DNA of 64,000 nt, from assembly GCA_028571685.1 (NCBI GenBank), contig CM053146.1, positions 64,761,431 through 64,825,430 of the forward strand. Reading direction: 5' to 3'. Both the position numbers and the translations under genes were made by a program. Source of the stretch: Heterohyrax brucei. Its lineage: Eukaryota; Chordata; Mammalia; Hyracoidea; Procaviidae. This document shows, one piece after another, positions 57,801 through 60,945 of the stretch. The stretch's first letter is position 1. Each line of letters starts with the position of its first letter. Under the pieces are notes generated by a model that was not told where the DNA came from, made no database searches, and saw only the letters and a program-made list of their open reading frames with translations.

Positions 57801-60541
57801 ACTTGATCTGCCTTAGCCCTCACCCAATGGTATTATAATTGTTTGTTTATTGTCTTTATCTCTTATTAGACTAATGAGTTCTGTGAGCACAGGGATTATG
57901 TTGCTCACAGTATTCATTACTGAATCCTTGTCTTAGTTATTTAGTGCTACTATAACATAAATATCACAAACGAGTGGCTTTAACAAACAGAAATTTATTT
58001 TCTCCCTGTTTAGGAGACTAGAAGTCTGAATTCAAAGCATCAGCTCTAGGAGTAGGCTTTCTCTCTGTTGCTCTGGGGGAAGATCCTTGTTTCTTTTCCT
58101 TGACTTCTTGGTGATCTTCATGTCACATGGACTCTGTCTTCCCCCATCTCCACTTCCTTGTATAATCAGCTACTTTTGTATCTTAAGACGGATTGACTTA
58201 AGATATGCCCAGTGCTAATCCTATCCCATATATATAACAAAACCTATTCTCAACTAGGACTATAACCACAGGTAGAGGGGTTAAGATTTACAACATATTT
58301 TTGGAGGGGCCTAACAGACTGCTTGAACATAACTGCTTCTGGAAAGAGTAAGTGAATGAATCTGCAAGGGAAGGTGCTTCACTGGTCTTCGATGTTTTCT
58401 GATCCTATTCAGTGCATCCTAGAATTTGTCTTAAGACTTATCTTCCTCATATCCTCTTTCATAGACTGAATTGTGTCCCCCCCAAATGTGTGTTAACGCA
58501 GAGATGACTCCCAGTGTTGTGTAGTTGTCCTCCATTTTGTGATTGTGAGTTTATGTTACGGACAATTAAGGGTGAGACTGTAACACCTTTACTCAAGCCA
58601 CGTCGCTGATCCAATGTAAAGGGAGTTTCGCTGGACTGCAGCTGGCACCACCTTTTGAATTAGAAGAGATCAAAGGAAAAGAAAGCAAGCACAGTTTGGG
58701 GACCTTATACCACCAAGAAAGCAGTACCAGAAGTGAAGCCTGTCCTTTGGACCTGGGATTCCTGTACAGAGAAGATCCTAGTCCAGGAGAAGATTGATGG
58801 CAAAGACCTTCCTCCAGAACTGAGAGAAAGCCTTCCCTTGAAGCTGATGCCCTGAAATGGTACTTCTGGTCTACTAGACTGTGACAGAACAGCTTTGTTA
58901 CAGCTATCTACTTGTGGCATTTCTGTTACAGCAGCACTAGATGACTAAGACACTCTCCCTACTCAAAAACTTTAAATAGTGACCTGTTGCCCACCAAAAC
59001 AAAGCACTAACTCCTTAACCTGGCATAAATGGAATTTTCCAAGTTGATTTTCCAGTACCAATGAAAAACTTCTTGATCTGTGTTCTCTTCTCCTCACTAC
59101 CTTGTCTCTCCTTCCCGTTGCCATTCCCAACTTCCTTACCACTTTCTCATACCATTCCCCAAGAAGAAAGTCTTATCCATTCCACCTGTACAAACTCTAC
59201 TCATCTTTAAATGCAATTCGAGTCGTATCGTTTTCTGGAAATATGGCCCCAGAGATCACTTCCATTTCCGATTTTGTTAGCCCTCCCTCATTCATGCATT
59301 CTGGAACTTACTACTACAGTAATAGGAACCATCTTTCTTGAGTACAAATTTTGTTTGCCAAAATTGAGCATAAATTATGTTGTTTGAGGGATGAGTCTTT
59401 ACTTCCCTATCTCCCACGGCACCTAATGTCATGCTCCATACACAAAACACACTCCACGGATCTGTTGCTTGACAAAACACAATGCCAGGTTTATTTTTCA
59501 AATATGCAAACATTCTAGCATCATACTAACCTTGACAGCAGCACAATCTCTGATGTCATAATTCTGCTGGAACTCATTTGTCATGAAAACAGTAGATACC
59601 TAAGAAAGCACCAGATACTTGAGAATTTAAGGCTGATATGTGCAATTTAGGTAATTTTAATGACTCAAGAATTCATATATCATGGAAGGGAAAAGTTCTC
59701 ATCACTTTTTTAAAAATCAGAATGCTAAATTATGAGAAGACTTAGAAAATGTCTTACGTTTCCAAACAAAGAAAGTAATAGTTTCAAACTCAAACCAAAC
59801 TAAATCCACTGTTATCGAGTTGATCCTGACTCATAGTGACCATATAGACAGAATAGAACTGCCCCACAGAGTTTCCATGGAGTGCCTGGTGGATTTGAAC
59901 AAGCAACTTTCTGGTTAGCAGCCATAGCATTTAGCCACTAGGCCACTAGGGTTTGCATAGTTTCAAAAGTGTAGGTTAATCATGTATTAAGTTCACTACT
60001 AGAATCACAGAGAATCTTGAGTTTGCAAAAGACTCCCCCAACCCATGTGTTGAAATGCTAGTTATTTGGTTATTTTCTTTTTTACATAATTCTTATATTT
60101 TCAGATTATAAAAATAAAAGCTTCTTATTATTAAAAAAAGAGAGCAGGGTAAGAAACAATAAAAATAAATGTCAAATACCATCTGTAATCCTACCCTGAA
60201 ATGGCCATTATATCTATGCATCTATATTCTTCTTTCATAGAGCTTCAGAGAGACTATATATACTTTTTAAATAAAATCGAGATTAGTAATTTGTTTCCCC
60301 CTACTTAATGTATGTGAATCTATTTCCATTTCAATAAAAATACATTCACATAATTTTAATGACTTCAATATATGTGATATATTATTTAACAATCAACTTA
60401 CTTGTTACTGAAGCAAACACGCCTTCCAATTACTGAAAGCAAGATAGTTTTTAACTTACTGGTGTACGATCACTCCATTGCCAAGATCCTTGTAAATCTG
60501 GACTCCTTTTATTCAAACCTGTCCACAGCCAACGCTGCTCA
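5075..60541 (-). CDS. LY75: LY75 (DEC-205/CD205) lectin-like endocytic receptor, 3' part of gene, 22 exons
   Basis: Type I membrane receptor of the mannose-receptor family. In known mammals it captures ligands such as CpG DNA and apoptotic or keratin-associated material and delivers them to late endosomes for antigen presentation. Joining the 22 exons listed below gives 3,049 coding nt in one open frame ending in TGA. Intron phases match at every junction, and all donors are GT and all acceptors AG. The product covers the second part of CTLD4, CTLD5 to CTLD10, one membrane span and a 31-residue-class tail. From recall it resembles human LY75 along its full length, including the C-terminal FSSVRY and LPSF motifs. 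Residue numbers used in the exon entries assume a total of 1,722 residues, as in human. The 5' half of the gene is outside the window. Seen: exons and frame. Known: family role. Inferred: exon numbers 14-35 and species. Confidence 0.96.
5588..5745 (-). repeat. AfroSINE
   Basis: Complement copy, short type, running from CACTGCCACTGAGTCAA to ATGCCACCAGTG. Confidence 0.9.
6935..7165 (+). mobile_element. RTE-like 3' end with (ACA)n tail
   Basis: Ends GGCACCTAACAACAACAACA, the short-unit tail of RTE/BovB LINEs. Inserted in the L1 3' UTR, which resumes at once after it. Its body shares TTCAGCAGA-like and CATCACAGCC-like stretches with the element at 52,968. Confidence 0.6.
7516..7682 (-). repeat. 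AfroSINE nested in L1
   Basis: Complement copy; the A-rich tail (AAACAAAAAC repeated) precedes CCTACTGTCATCGATTGTG. Confidence 0.9.
8303..8470 (+). repeat. AfroSINE nested in L1
   Basis: Plus copy from CTTGGTGGTGTACTGGTTAA to the GGTTTGCTTTGG tail, splitting L1 ORF2-derived sequence. Confidence 0.9.
10656..11870 (-). repeat. tandem ~165-190 bp array, L1 5' UTR monomer-like
   Basis: At least four units are recognised by repeated landmarks (ATCAAGAAGGG-like at 10,986, 11,177, 11,347 and 11,512; GGACCCAGGAAGGCT; GTGGCTCTCTAGCT; GGAAAGGAAAG; GAGAGAGAGAGGAAACTG), giving spacings of 191, 170 and 165 bp. It lies between L1 ORF2 sequence and the presumed L1 5' end, as promoter monomers do. Long frames across it are low-complexity Leu/Ser-rich and not genes. 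Confidence 0.8.
12939..13106 (-). CDS. LY75: LY75 exon ~34: end of CTLD10
   Basis: A 168-bp exon, phase 1 to phase 1, residues ~1609-1663. The acceptor is ATTTCTGTCTTCAG and the donor GTAAGTATG. It encodes [20 protein letters not shown], then [19 protein letters not shown] and [10 protein letters not shown], closing the last lectin-like domain. Sequons are NKS and NET. In human this is the exon that is spliced to CD302 in the read-through transcript; its phase-1 donor is kept here. Confidence 0.96.
13107..14303 (-). other. LY75: LY75 intron, ~1.2 kb, no repeat recognised
   Basis: Intron inside CTLD10. AT-rich, apparently single-copy; I see no SINE, LINE or further exon in it. Confidence 0.8.
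14304..14426 (-). CDS. LY75: LY75 exon ~33: CTLD10 middle
   Basis: A 123-bp exon, phase 1 to phase 1, residues ~1568-1607. The acceptor is TTTTTGTCCAACAG and the donor GTAAGTGAC. It encodes [20 protein letters not shown], then [20 protein letters not shown], and agrees almost residue for residue with human as I recall it. NIT is a sequon. No ORF starts here on the coding strand, so it was found from its neighbours' phases. Confidence 0.96.
15012..15167 (-). repeat. AfroSINE
   Basis: Complement copy, short type, ending ATGTCACCAGGGTTTC. Confidence 0.9.
15452..15622 (+). repeat. AfroSINE
   Basis: Plus copy; TTGGTAATGTAGCAGTTAAG head, GGTTTTGATTTG tail. Forms an inverted pair with the copy at 15,012. 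Confidence 0.9.
16880..17029 (-). CDS. LY75: LY75 exon ~32: start of CTLD10
   Basis: A 150-bp exon, phase 1 to phase 1, residues ~1518-1566. The acceptor is AAATTTTTACAG and the donor GTGAGTTC. It encodes [40 protein letters not shown] and LEL. RCPAA and SEAK match human CTLD10. Confidence 0.95.
17030..20622 (-). other. LY75: LY75 intron between CTLD9 and CTLD10, ~3.6 kb
   Basis: Over half is a sense L1 (17,185-19,296). The rest, 19,297-20,622, looks unique; a short block at 20,020-20,245 is GC-richer but has no splice-flanked frame. Confidence 0.8.
17185..19296 (-). mobile_element. L1, 5'-truncated
   Basis: Contains the afrotherian-type L1 3' UTR (17,190-18,130) followed by late ORF2 sequence, much mutated. 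Sense to LY75. Confidence 0.8.
20623..20791 (-). CDS. LY75: LY75 exon ~31: end of CTLD9
   Basis: A 169-bp exon, phase 0 in and phase 1 out, residues ~1461-1516. The acceptor is TATTCTTAAAACAG and the donor GTAAGACTTG. The coding frame gives [19 protein letters not shown], then [18 protein letters not shown] and [10 protein letters not shown] different frame of the same strand is open for longer but is not lectin-like. Confidence 0.95.
21724..21885 (+). repeat. AfroSINE
   Basis: Plus copy from ACTAGTGGCGAAGTGGGTTA to GGCAGTGTGTTTTTGG. Confidence 0.85.
22212..22376 (-). repeat. AfroSINE
   Basis: Complement copy with AAACAAACCAAAAACCC tail; the CA-rich run follows its head by ~30 bp. Confidence 0.9.
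22407..22471. repeat. CA-rich microsatellite plus (CAA)n
   Basis: Interrupted (CACG/CA)n followed by AACAACAACAACAAC. It lies ~60 bp downstream of the exon ~30 donor on the transcribed strand. Confidence 0.9.
22532..22758 (-). CDS. LY75: LY75 exon ~30: first two thirds of CTLD9
   Basis: A 227-bp exon, phase 1 in and phase 0 out, residues ~1386-1460. The acceptor is AAAAATTATAG (weak tract) and the donor GTAAGTATACC. It encodes [19 protein letters not shown] (NAT sequon), [30 protein letters not shown] and [10 protein letters not shown] long open frame continues past the donor into a CA-rich repeat; that part is intron. Confidence 0.96.
22759..24290 (-). other. LY75: LY75 intron between CTLD8 and CTLD9, ~1.5 kb
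   Basis: One degraded AfroSINE at 23,012-23,158; the remaining sequence is AT-rich and unassigned, with an A-run at ~24,158-24,173. Confidence 0.8.
23012..23158 (+). repeat. AfroSINE, degraded
   Basis: Plus copy; AGCCCTGATTGAAGGGTGG head and TATAGGGTCTCTATAAGGC core remain. Confidence 0.8.
24291..24485 (-). CDS. LY75: LY75 exon ~29: end of CTLD8
   Basis: A 195-bp exon, phase 1 to phase 1, residues ~1321-1384. The acceptor is CTCTTCTCTAG and the donor GTAAGTATG. It encodes [36 protein letters not shown] and [12 protein letters not shown]. Only one cysteine appears near the end, so the usual third long-loop cysteine is missing, as I recall it is in human CTLD8. Sequons are NNS (the split Asn at the junction followed by N-S) and NDT. 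Confidence 0.95.
24486..26922 (-). other. LY75: LY75 intron inside CTLD8, ~2.4 kb
   Basis: More than half is an antisense L1 fragment (24,800-26,095). 26,100-26,922 is unassigned. Confidence 0.8.
24800..26095 (+). mobile_element. L1 3' part, antisense to LY75
   Basis: Reads as L1 ORF2 C-terminal sequence on the + strand (GGGCAAAGGATGAGAATAGG region, ATAAATGAGCACATGAAAAG) and ends in the typical ATGGTAAATTTTGTTATGTG block. Frames are broken. Confidence 0.85.
26923..27039 (-). CDS. LY75: LY75 exon ~28: CTLD8 middle
   Basis: A 117-bp exon, phase 1 to phase 1, residues ~1282-1319. The acceptor is TTTGACAG (short pyrimidine tract) and the donor GTAAGTTG. It encodes [20 protein letters not shown], then [14 protein letters not shown], matching the SIRDEKEN and WVxLG segments of human CTLD8. 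In-frame skipping is possible by phase but would break the domain. Confidence 0.95.
27292..27452 (-). repeat. AfroSINE
   Basis: Complement copy, short type, ending GTGCCACCAGGATTTCC. Confidence 0.9.
27530..27730 (-). repeat. AfroSINE, long type
   Basis: Complement copy with the extra block (CCATAAATCTTTACAGGAGC) and GCCCCACCAGAGCTCC end. Confidence 0.9.
28078..28100. repeat. poly(T) run
   Basis: About 22 consecutive T; no element recognised at its side. Confidence 0.9.
28190..28358 (+). repeat. AfroSINE
   Basis: Well kept plus copy: AAACCCTCGTGGCATAGTCG head, ACGGGGCAGTTCTACTCTG core. Confidence 0.95.
28548..28682 (-). repeat. AfroSINE, head truncated
   Basis: Complement copy ending at TTAGCCGTCATAGCA, where a plus copy begins without a gap. 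Confidence 0.85.
28683..28800 (+). repeat. AfroSINE, internally deleted
   Basis: Plus copy with GCCCTGGTGGTATAGTGGCT joined directly to GGTCCTTGGAAACTCG; the tRNA-related middle is missing. Confidence 0.85.
28806..28922 (-). repeat. AfroSINE, 3' truncated, long type
   Basis: Complement copy; only the extra block and the tRNA-related head (GGTTTGAACCACTAACC to ACACCACCAGGACTC) remain. Confidence 0.8.
28930..29097 (-). repeat. AfroSINE
   Basis: Complement copy from ACCCTAAAACCAATAACC tail to GTGCTACCAGGGATCC. Confidence 0.9.
29556..29723 (-). CDS. LY75: LY75 exon ~27: start of CTLD8
   Basis: A 168-bp exon, phase 1 to phase 1, residues ~1226-1280. The acceptor is CATTTTTTTAG and the donor GTAAGTACA. 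It encodes [31 protein letters not shown] and [10 protein letters not shown]. The opposite strand is also open, but the splice sites, phase and strong LY75 similarity settle the minus strand. Confidence 0.95.
29724..31230 (-). other. LY75: LY75 intron between CTLD7 and CTLD8, ~1.5 kb, no repeat recognised
   Basis: The largest stretch of the gene in the window with no element I can identify. AT-rich; a 110-codon opposite-phase ORF at 30,753-31,085 has no splice sites or family resemblance and is taken as chance. Confidence 0.75.
31231..31396 (-). CDS. LY75: LY75 exon ~26: end of CTLD7
   Basis: A 166-bp exon, phase 0 in and phase 1 out, residues ~1170-1224. The acceptor is TTGCTGCTTACAG and the donor GTATGCTG. 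It encodes [20 protein letters not shown], then [18 protein letters not shown] and GAICYYSG, which is a complete CTLD C-terminal half with WSDG, three cysteines and the FWKT motif. Confidence 0.96.
31478..31690 (+). repeat. AfroSINE-like, divergent long type
   Basis: GGCTCCTGAGTGGCACAAAT head, GGTCTGCTTCCATAAAGATT block and GAATCGGAATCAACATGATG end identify it; the middle is much changed. Confidence 0.75.
31948..32088 (-). repeat. AfroSINE
   Basis: Complement copy, GTCGAGTTGGGTCCCACTC to ATGTCACCAGGGTTTC. Confidence 0.85.
33431..33566. repeat. left copy of a ~135-bp direct duplication
   Basis: From TTCAGTATCC through CTTTTACTGTTAACTTTTAT to the start of an AfroSINE. Partner at 33,916-34,056, offset 485 bp, differing at only a few sites. 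Confidence 0.9.
33520..33675 (+). repeat. AfroSINE
   Basis: Plus copy; its head lies inside the duplicated segment. Confidence 0.9.
33916..34056. repeat. right copy of the ~135-bp direct duplication
   Basis: Near identical to 33,431-33,566. The AfroSINE head (33,998-34,056) stops at GTTAGCCAAAATG, where the duplication ends. Confidence 0.9.
34677..34885 (-). repeat. AfroSINE, long type
   Basis: Complement copy with extra block; GTTATTAGTTGCTGTTGAG start. Confidence 0.85.
35524..35750 (-). CDS. LY75: LY75 exon ~25: first two thirds of CTLD7
   Basis: A 227-bp exon, phase 1 in and phase 0 out, residues ~1095-1169. The acceptor is AACATACAG and the donor GTAAGTTTT. It encodes [20 protein letters not shown] (NSS sequon), [30 protein letters not shown] and [10 protein letters not shown]. 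Length and phases are identical to the first exon of CTLD9. Confidence 0.96.
36030..36290 (+). mobile_element. unclassified A-tailed repeat, copy 1
   Basis: Contains TTTATGGTTCTACGCATCTA, GGCTGGAGGAAGGGGAGT, GGTGGGCATGTAAATTTACA and a 15-A tail. Matches 61,190-61,460 in reverse and 62,780-63,030 in the same sense. Confidence 0.7.
36278..36472 (-). repeat. AfroSINE, long type
   Basis: Complement copy; its tail merges with the A-run of the element before it. Confidence 0.85.
36803..36975 (+). repeat. AfroSINE, long type
   Basis: Plus copy with AAAGATGTGGTAGTCTATTT block characteristic of the longer subfamily. Confidence 0.85.
36977..37022. repeat. GT/AT-rich run
   Basis: Imperfect (GT)n mixed with TATATG, directly after an AfroSINE. 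Confidence 0.8.
37910..38010. repeat. AT-rich tandem block
   Basis: TAAATTAATATGTATAGTAT and AATAAGTAATAAGTAATAAT recur; it ends where an L1 3' end begins. Confidence 0.75.
38010..38840 (-). mobile_element. L1 3' UTR, truncated
   Basis: Same 3' UTR type as the L1 at 6,437 (ACATTGGTTGCCAA, AAAAGGGTGTCTG, TTTTAAGACCCCAG landmarks in the same order). Sense to LY75. Confidence 0.85.
39230..39356 (-). CDS. LY75: LY75 exon ~24: end of CTLD6
   Basis: A 127-bp exon, phase 0 in and phase 1 out, residues ~1052-1093. The acceptor is CCTTTTCATTTAG and the donor GTATAAAAT, one of the weaker donors of the gene (no G at +5). It encodes [18 protein letters not shown], then [20 protein letters not shown]. 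Three conserved cysteines and an NFT sequon are present. Confidence 0.94.
39637..39812 (+). repeat. AfroSINE, long type
   Basis: Plus copy: GGAGCCCAGATAGTGCAACG head, GAAAGATGTTGCAGTCTGCT block, intact core. Confidence 0.9.
39983..40140 (-). repeat. AfroSINE
   Basis: Complement copy from CCCAAATGAACTCACTGCTG to CTATGCTACCAGGGC. Confidence 0.9.
40485..42685 (-). mobile_element. Tigger1 DNA transposon remnant
   Basis: A pogo-like Tc1/mariner element. Order and content follow Tigger1: ATATCTTGGAGATATTGC near the end, then the transposase region in reverse. The clearest protein trace is at 41,758-42,132, with a DDE-type catalytic segment reading [17 protein letters not shown]. Stops and frameshifts break the transposase. 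An old, shared eutherian insertion, inactive. Confidence 0.9.
43612..43765 (+). repeat. AfroSINE, young-looking
   Basis: Plus copy close to consensus: GGAGCCCTGGTGGCACAGTG head, complete body. Confidence 0.95.
43860..44010 (-). mobile_element. old L1 3'-end piece (first part)
   Basis: Reads TTTATTGAGAAGTACTTCAC and TTTAGTGTACAACTCATTG on the + strand, the complement of ancient L1M tails. The rest resumes at 44,545. Confidence 0.6.
44297..44447 (-). repeat. AfroSINE
   Basis: Complement copy from ATTGCCACTGAGTCAC to ACACCACCAGGGC. Confidence 0.9.
44545..44790 (-). mobile_element. old L1 3'-end piece (second part)
   Basis: AGTATATTCACAAAGTTCAA and CCTACTCAGGACTTTTCATA match the continuation of the ancient L1M tail begun at 43,860. 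Confidence 0.6.
44813..44965 (+). repeat. AfroSINE
   Basis: Plus copy ending ~50 bp from the LY75 exon ~23 donor. Confidence 0.9.
45015..45175 (-). CDS. LY75: LY75 exon ~23: CTLD6 core
   Basis: A 161-bp exon, phase 1 in and phase 0 out, residues ~999-1051. The acceptor is TCTCTGTCCAACAG and the donor GTAAGCTTA. It encodes [19 protein letters not shown] and then [16 protein letters not shown], the hydrophobic core and the loop that in true lectins would carry EPN. Here the loop has no calcium triplet. The last residues, RIPGD, join the next exon. Confidence 0.95.
45176..45361 (-). other. LY75: LY75 short intron, 186 bp
   Basis: Shortest intron in the window, between exons ~22 and ~23 of CTLD6; free of repeats except a T-run beside the acceptor. 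Confidence 0.9.
45362..45467 (-). CDS. LY75: LY75 exon ~22: CTLD6 helix region
   Basis: A 106-bp exon, phase 0 in and phase 1 out, residues ~963-997. The acceptor is CTTTGTTTGCAG and the donor GTAATAGAC. It encodes [19 protein letters not shown] followed by [15 protein letters not shown], the first two strands and helices of CTLD6 with both expected cysteines. Only 186 bp separate it from the next exon. Confidence 0.95.
46541..46584. repeat. 22-bp unit, two copies
   Basis: CTTTAACATACTCCAGTAGG plus AA, then the same with one change (CTCTAG). An AfroSINE follows after four bases. Confidence 0.9.
46588..46748 (+). repeat. AfroSINE
   Basis: Plus copy, GGGAACCCTGGTGGCGTAGC head. Confidence 0.95.
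46768..46938 (+). repeat. AfroSINE
   Basis: Second plus copy only 20 bp after the previous one. Confidence 0.95.
47262..47462 (-). repeat. AfroSINE, long type
   Basis: Complement copy with extra block; CTGTTGTTAGTTCTTACC start, ACCACCTAGGTACTCC end. Confidence 0.85.
47635..51090 (-). mobile_element. L1, 5'-truncated, with nested LTR
   Basis: 3' UTR from ~47,640, late ORF2, then reverse transcriptase sequence. The best frame is at 50,368-50,658, with [10 protein letters not shown] and the palm-side GTRQGC. Split by an LTR at 49,222-49,704. Sense to LY75. Frames are broken outside short stretches. Confidence 0.9.
49222..49704 (+). mobile_element. MaLR-like solo LTR, nested in L1
   Basis: TGCCATGGATTGAATTGTGT start and GACTAAGACA end, 483 bp. 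Flanked by a perfect 5-bp target duplication CTAGT (49,217-49,221 and 49,705-49,709). L1 sequence continues on both sides. Non-coding. Confidence 0.9.
51260..51399 (-). CDS. LY75: LY75 exon ~21: CTLD5 end, linker, CTLD6 start
   Basis: A 140-bp exon, phase 1 in and phase 0 out, residues ~917-962. The acceptor is TTTATTTTTCAG and the donor GTAAAAAGTG. It ends CTLD5 with [20 protein letters not shown] (NVT is a sequon), runs through the linker [13 protein letters not shown] and opens CTLD6 with GEWTPFQNK. One exon therefore spans the domain border. It sits only ~170 bp from the end of a large L1. Confidence 0.95.
51400..52056 (-). other. LY75: LY75 intron inside CTLD5, ~0.66 kb
   Basis: One truncated AfroSINE piece at 51,681-51,763; otherwise unassigned. 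Confidence 0.8.
51681..51763 (-). repeat. AfroSINE, truncated
   Basis: Complement copy: GCTGTTGAGTTGATTCTGAC to GGTTTCCAAGGAGCGAGG; the tRNA-related half is absent. Confidence 0.9.
52057..52136 (-). CDS. LY75: LY75 exon ~20: CTLD5, long-loop region
   Basis: An 80-bp exon, phase 2 in and phase 1 out, residues ~890-915. The acceptor is TTTTGTTTCAG and the donor GTAAAGTTA. It encodes [20 protein letters not shown] and then GKIWIR. The cysteine of EEC is the third conserved CTLD cysteine. The RRPW motif echoes the one at the matching place in CTLD4. Confidence 0.94.
52137..52606 (-). other. LY75: LY75 intron inside CTLD5, 470 bp
   Basis: One AfroSINE (52,278-52,425) fills a third of it; nothing else recognised. 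Confidence 0.8.
52278..52425 (+). repeat. AfroSINE
   Basis: Plus copy, GGAAAACCTGGAGACATACT head, degraded end. Confidence 0.85.
52607..52674 (-). CDS. LY75: LY75 exon ~19: CTLD5 core, 22 codons
   Basis: A 68-bp exon, phase 0 in and phase 2 out, residues ~867-888. The acceptor is TTGTTTTCCAG and the donor GTATGTGAC. It encodes [20 protein letters not shown], where WWVR takes the place of the WIGL core. The TA at its end plus the T opening the next exon give Tyr. Too short to appear as an ORF. Confidence 0.93.
52675..53555 (-). other. LY75: LY75 intron inside CTLD5, 881 bp
   Basis: Contains the tRNA-Gly-headed retroposon at 52,968-53,265. The flanks are unassigned. Confidence 0.8.
52968..53265 (+). 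mobile_element. tRNA-Gly-headed SINE with RTE-like body
   Basis: The first 71 bases resemble tRNA-Gly: TTCACTGGTAGAACTC (A-box region), an anticodon loop CTTCCAG (anticodon UCC), GGAGACCCGG and the 3' acceptor strand ACCAATGCA. The B-box equivalent is altered (GGTTTAGATTTCC), so it is unlikely to be a working tRNA. About 225 bp of non-tRNA body follows, ending in GCTAACAGCTAACAACA, like an RTE tail. Distinct from AfroSINE. Confidence 0.7.
53556..53731 (-). CDS. LY75: LY75 exon ~18: start of CTLD5
   Basis: A 176-bp exon, phase 1 in and phase 0 out, residues ~809-866. The acceptor is TTCTTGTGTAG and the donor GTAATTTAA (non-optimal at +5). It encodes [20 protein letters not shown], then [20 protein letters not shown], the first cysteine-bearing helix of the lectin fold with an NHS glycosylation sequon, and ends in KAIRNKIAN. 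Confidence 0.95.
53732..54074 (-). other. LY75: LY75 intron, 343 bp, no repeat recognised
   Basis: Separates the CTLD5 start exon from the 36-bp linker exon. Nothing identified in it. Confidence 0.8.
54075..54110 (-). CDS. LY75: LY75 exon ~17: 36-bp linker micro-exon
   Basis: Twelve codons' worth of sequence, phase 1 to phase 1, giving (G)[11 protein letters not shown](E), the CTLD4-CTLD5 linker. The acceptor has a good pyrimidine tract (TTTCTTCCTTATACAG) and the donor is GTAAGCTC. It is too short for an ORF scan. The call rests on both splice sites, on phase agreement with both neighbouring exons, and on near identity to the human linker. It can be skipped in frame. Confidence 0.93.
54806..54847. 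repeat. (CA)n microsatellite
   Basis: About 21 uninterrupted CA units, then ACAGATACACACAGAGACAC. Confidence 0.97.
55240..55408 (+). repeat. AfroSINE
   Basis: Plus copy, GGGTACCTGGTGGCACAATG head and GGTTAGGTTTTGG tail. Confidence 0.9.
55880..55994 (-). CDS. LY75: LY75 exon ~16: end of CTLD4
   Basis: A 115-bp exon, phase 0 in and phase 1 out, residues ~758-795. The acceptor is CTCTTTTAG and the donor GTAGGTG. It encodes [12 protein letters not shown] and ends in the last CTLD4 strand with [17 protein letters not shown], whose two cysteines close the domain. It is closely similar to the same part of human LY75. Confidence 0.95.
56622..56778 (-). repeat. AfroSINE
   Basis: Complement copy, ACCGAAACCCACTGCCGTTG tail side to ATGCCACTACGGTTTCC. 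Confidence 0.95.
57022..57183 (+). repeat. AfroSINE
   Basis: Plus copy, GGAAACTCTGTTAGCACAAT head. Forms an inverted pair with 56,622. Confidence 0.9.
57929..58330 (-). mobile_element. MaLR-like LTR, reverse
   Basis: Begins TGTCTTAGTTATTTAGTGCT and AACAGAAATTTATT, the complement of the 3' end shared by the other LTRs of the window; the remainder has diverged into a different LTR subtype. The far edge is approximate. Confidence 0.65.
58459..58952 (+). mobile_element. MaLR-like solo LTR
   Basis: CATAGACTGAATTGTGTCCC start, CACTAGATGACTAAGACA end, 494 bp. Flanks CTCTT and CTCTC look like a 5-bp target duplication with one change. Confidence 0.85.
59531..59599 (-). CDS. LY75: LY75 exon ~15: CTLD4, 23 codons
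   Basis: A 69-bp exon, phase 0 to phase 0, residues ~735-757. The acceptor is TTCTTAG and the donor GTTAGTATG (a GTTAGT site, slightly weaker than GTAAGT). It encodes a stretch with [16 protein letters not shown], carrying the conserved long-loop cysteine. Because it is symmetrical, skipping it would keep the frame but remove a disulphide cysteine. Confidence 0.94.
59600..60459 (-). other. LY75: LY75 intron inside CTLD4, 860 bp
   Basis: One AfroSINE at 59,792-59,957; the rest is AT-rich unassigned sequence. Confidence 0.8.
59792..59957 (-). repeat. AfroSINE
   Basis: Complement copy, AAACCAAACTAAATCCACTG to AGGCCACTAGGGTTTGC. Confidence 0.95.
60460..60541 (-). CDS. LY75: LY75 exon ~14: CTLD4 middle
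   Basis: First exon of the gene inside the window, residues ~708-734. It starts after TTTTTACATAG in phase 2, so its first T completes a codon from an exon beyond 64,000, and ends in phase 0 at GTAAGTTA. It encodes [13 protein letters not shown] and GSWQWSD, the WIGL-type core and the WSD strand of a C-type lectin fold. There is no EPN or QPD triplet, in keeping with the calcium-independent CTLDs of DEC-205. Confidence 0.94.
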
Positions 60542-60756
60542 CTATGTAAAAAGAAATTTTAACATTTATTTTAAAATATATGGGCATGAGCACTTGGCAA
60601 AAATATCCAGTATTACATGTCTAAAGTGCTTGAGACTTACAAGTTTATTAGAATATCTTTTCATTAATTGAAAATCACAGTTTGAAGCTCTATAAAACAA
60701 GTCTTCTGAAATGAAATCAAATGCTTCAGATAGCGTATCCTAACCTAACTAACCGG

Positions 60757-60945
60757 TTGCTACTAAGCTGATTCTGACTCATAGCAACCTGACAGGACAG
60801 AGTAGAACTGTCTCATGCGGTTTTCAAGGCTGTAATCTACAGAAGCAGATGACCAAACCTTTTTCCCACAGAGTGGCTGGTGGATTTGAGCCACCAACCT
60901 TATAGTTAGCAGCTGAGTGCTTAACTGCTGTGCCATCAGGGATCT
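60757..60945 (-). repeat. AfroSINE, long type
   Basis: Complement copy with extra block (CTGTAATCTACAGAAGCAG); ends GTGCCATCAGGGATC. Confidence 0.9.

Larger units (their letters stand above)
55995..59530 (-). other. LY75: LY75 intron inside CTLD4, ~3.5 kb
   Basis: Two AfroSINEs and two MaLR-like LTRs in opposite orientation. 55,995-56,620, 57,250-57,928 and 58,958-59,530 hold no recognised element apart from a short L1-like stretch near 57,200-57,250. Confidence 0.8.

Noticed and set aside
60641..60705. Cryptic exon on the minus strand with good-looking AG and GT borders (TTTGATTTCATTTCAG ... GTAAGTCTC) and one open frame
   Set aside because: The open frame ends in phase 0 while the next LY75 exon needs phase 2, and the 21-codon product is not lectin-like.
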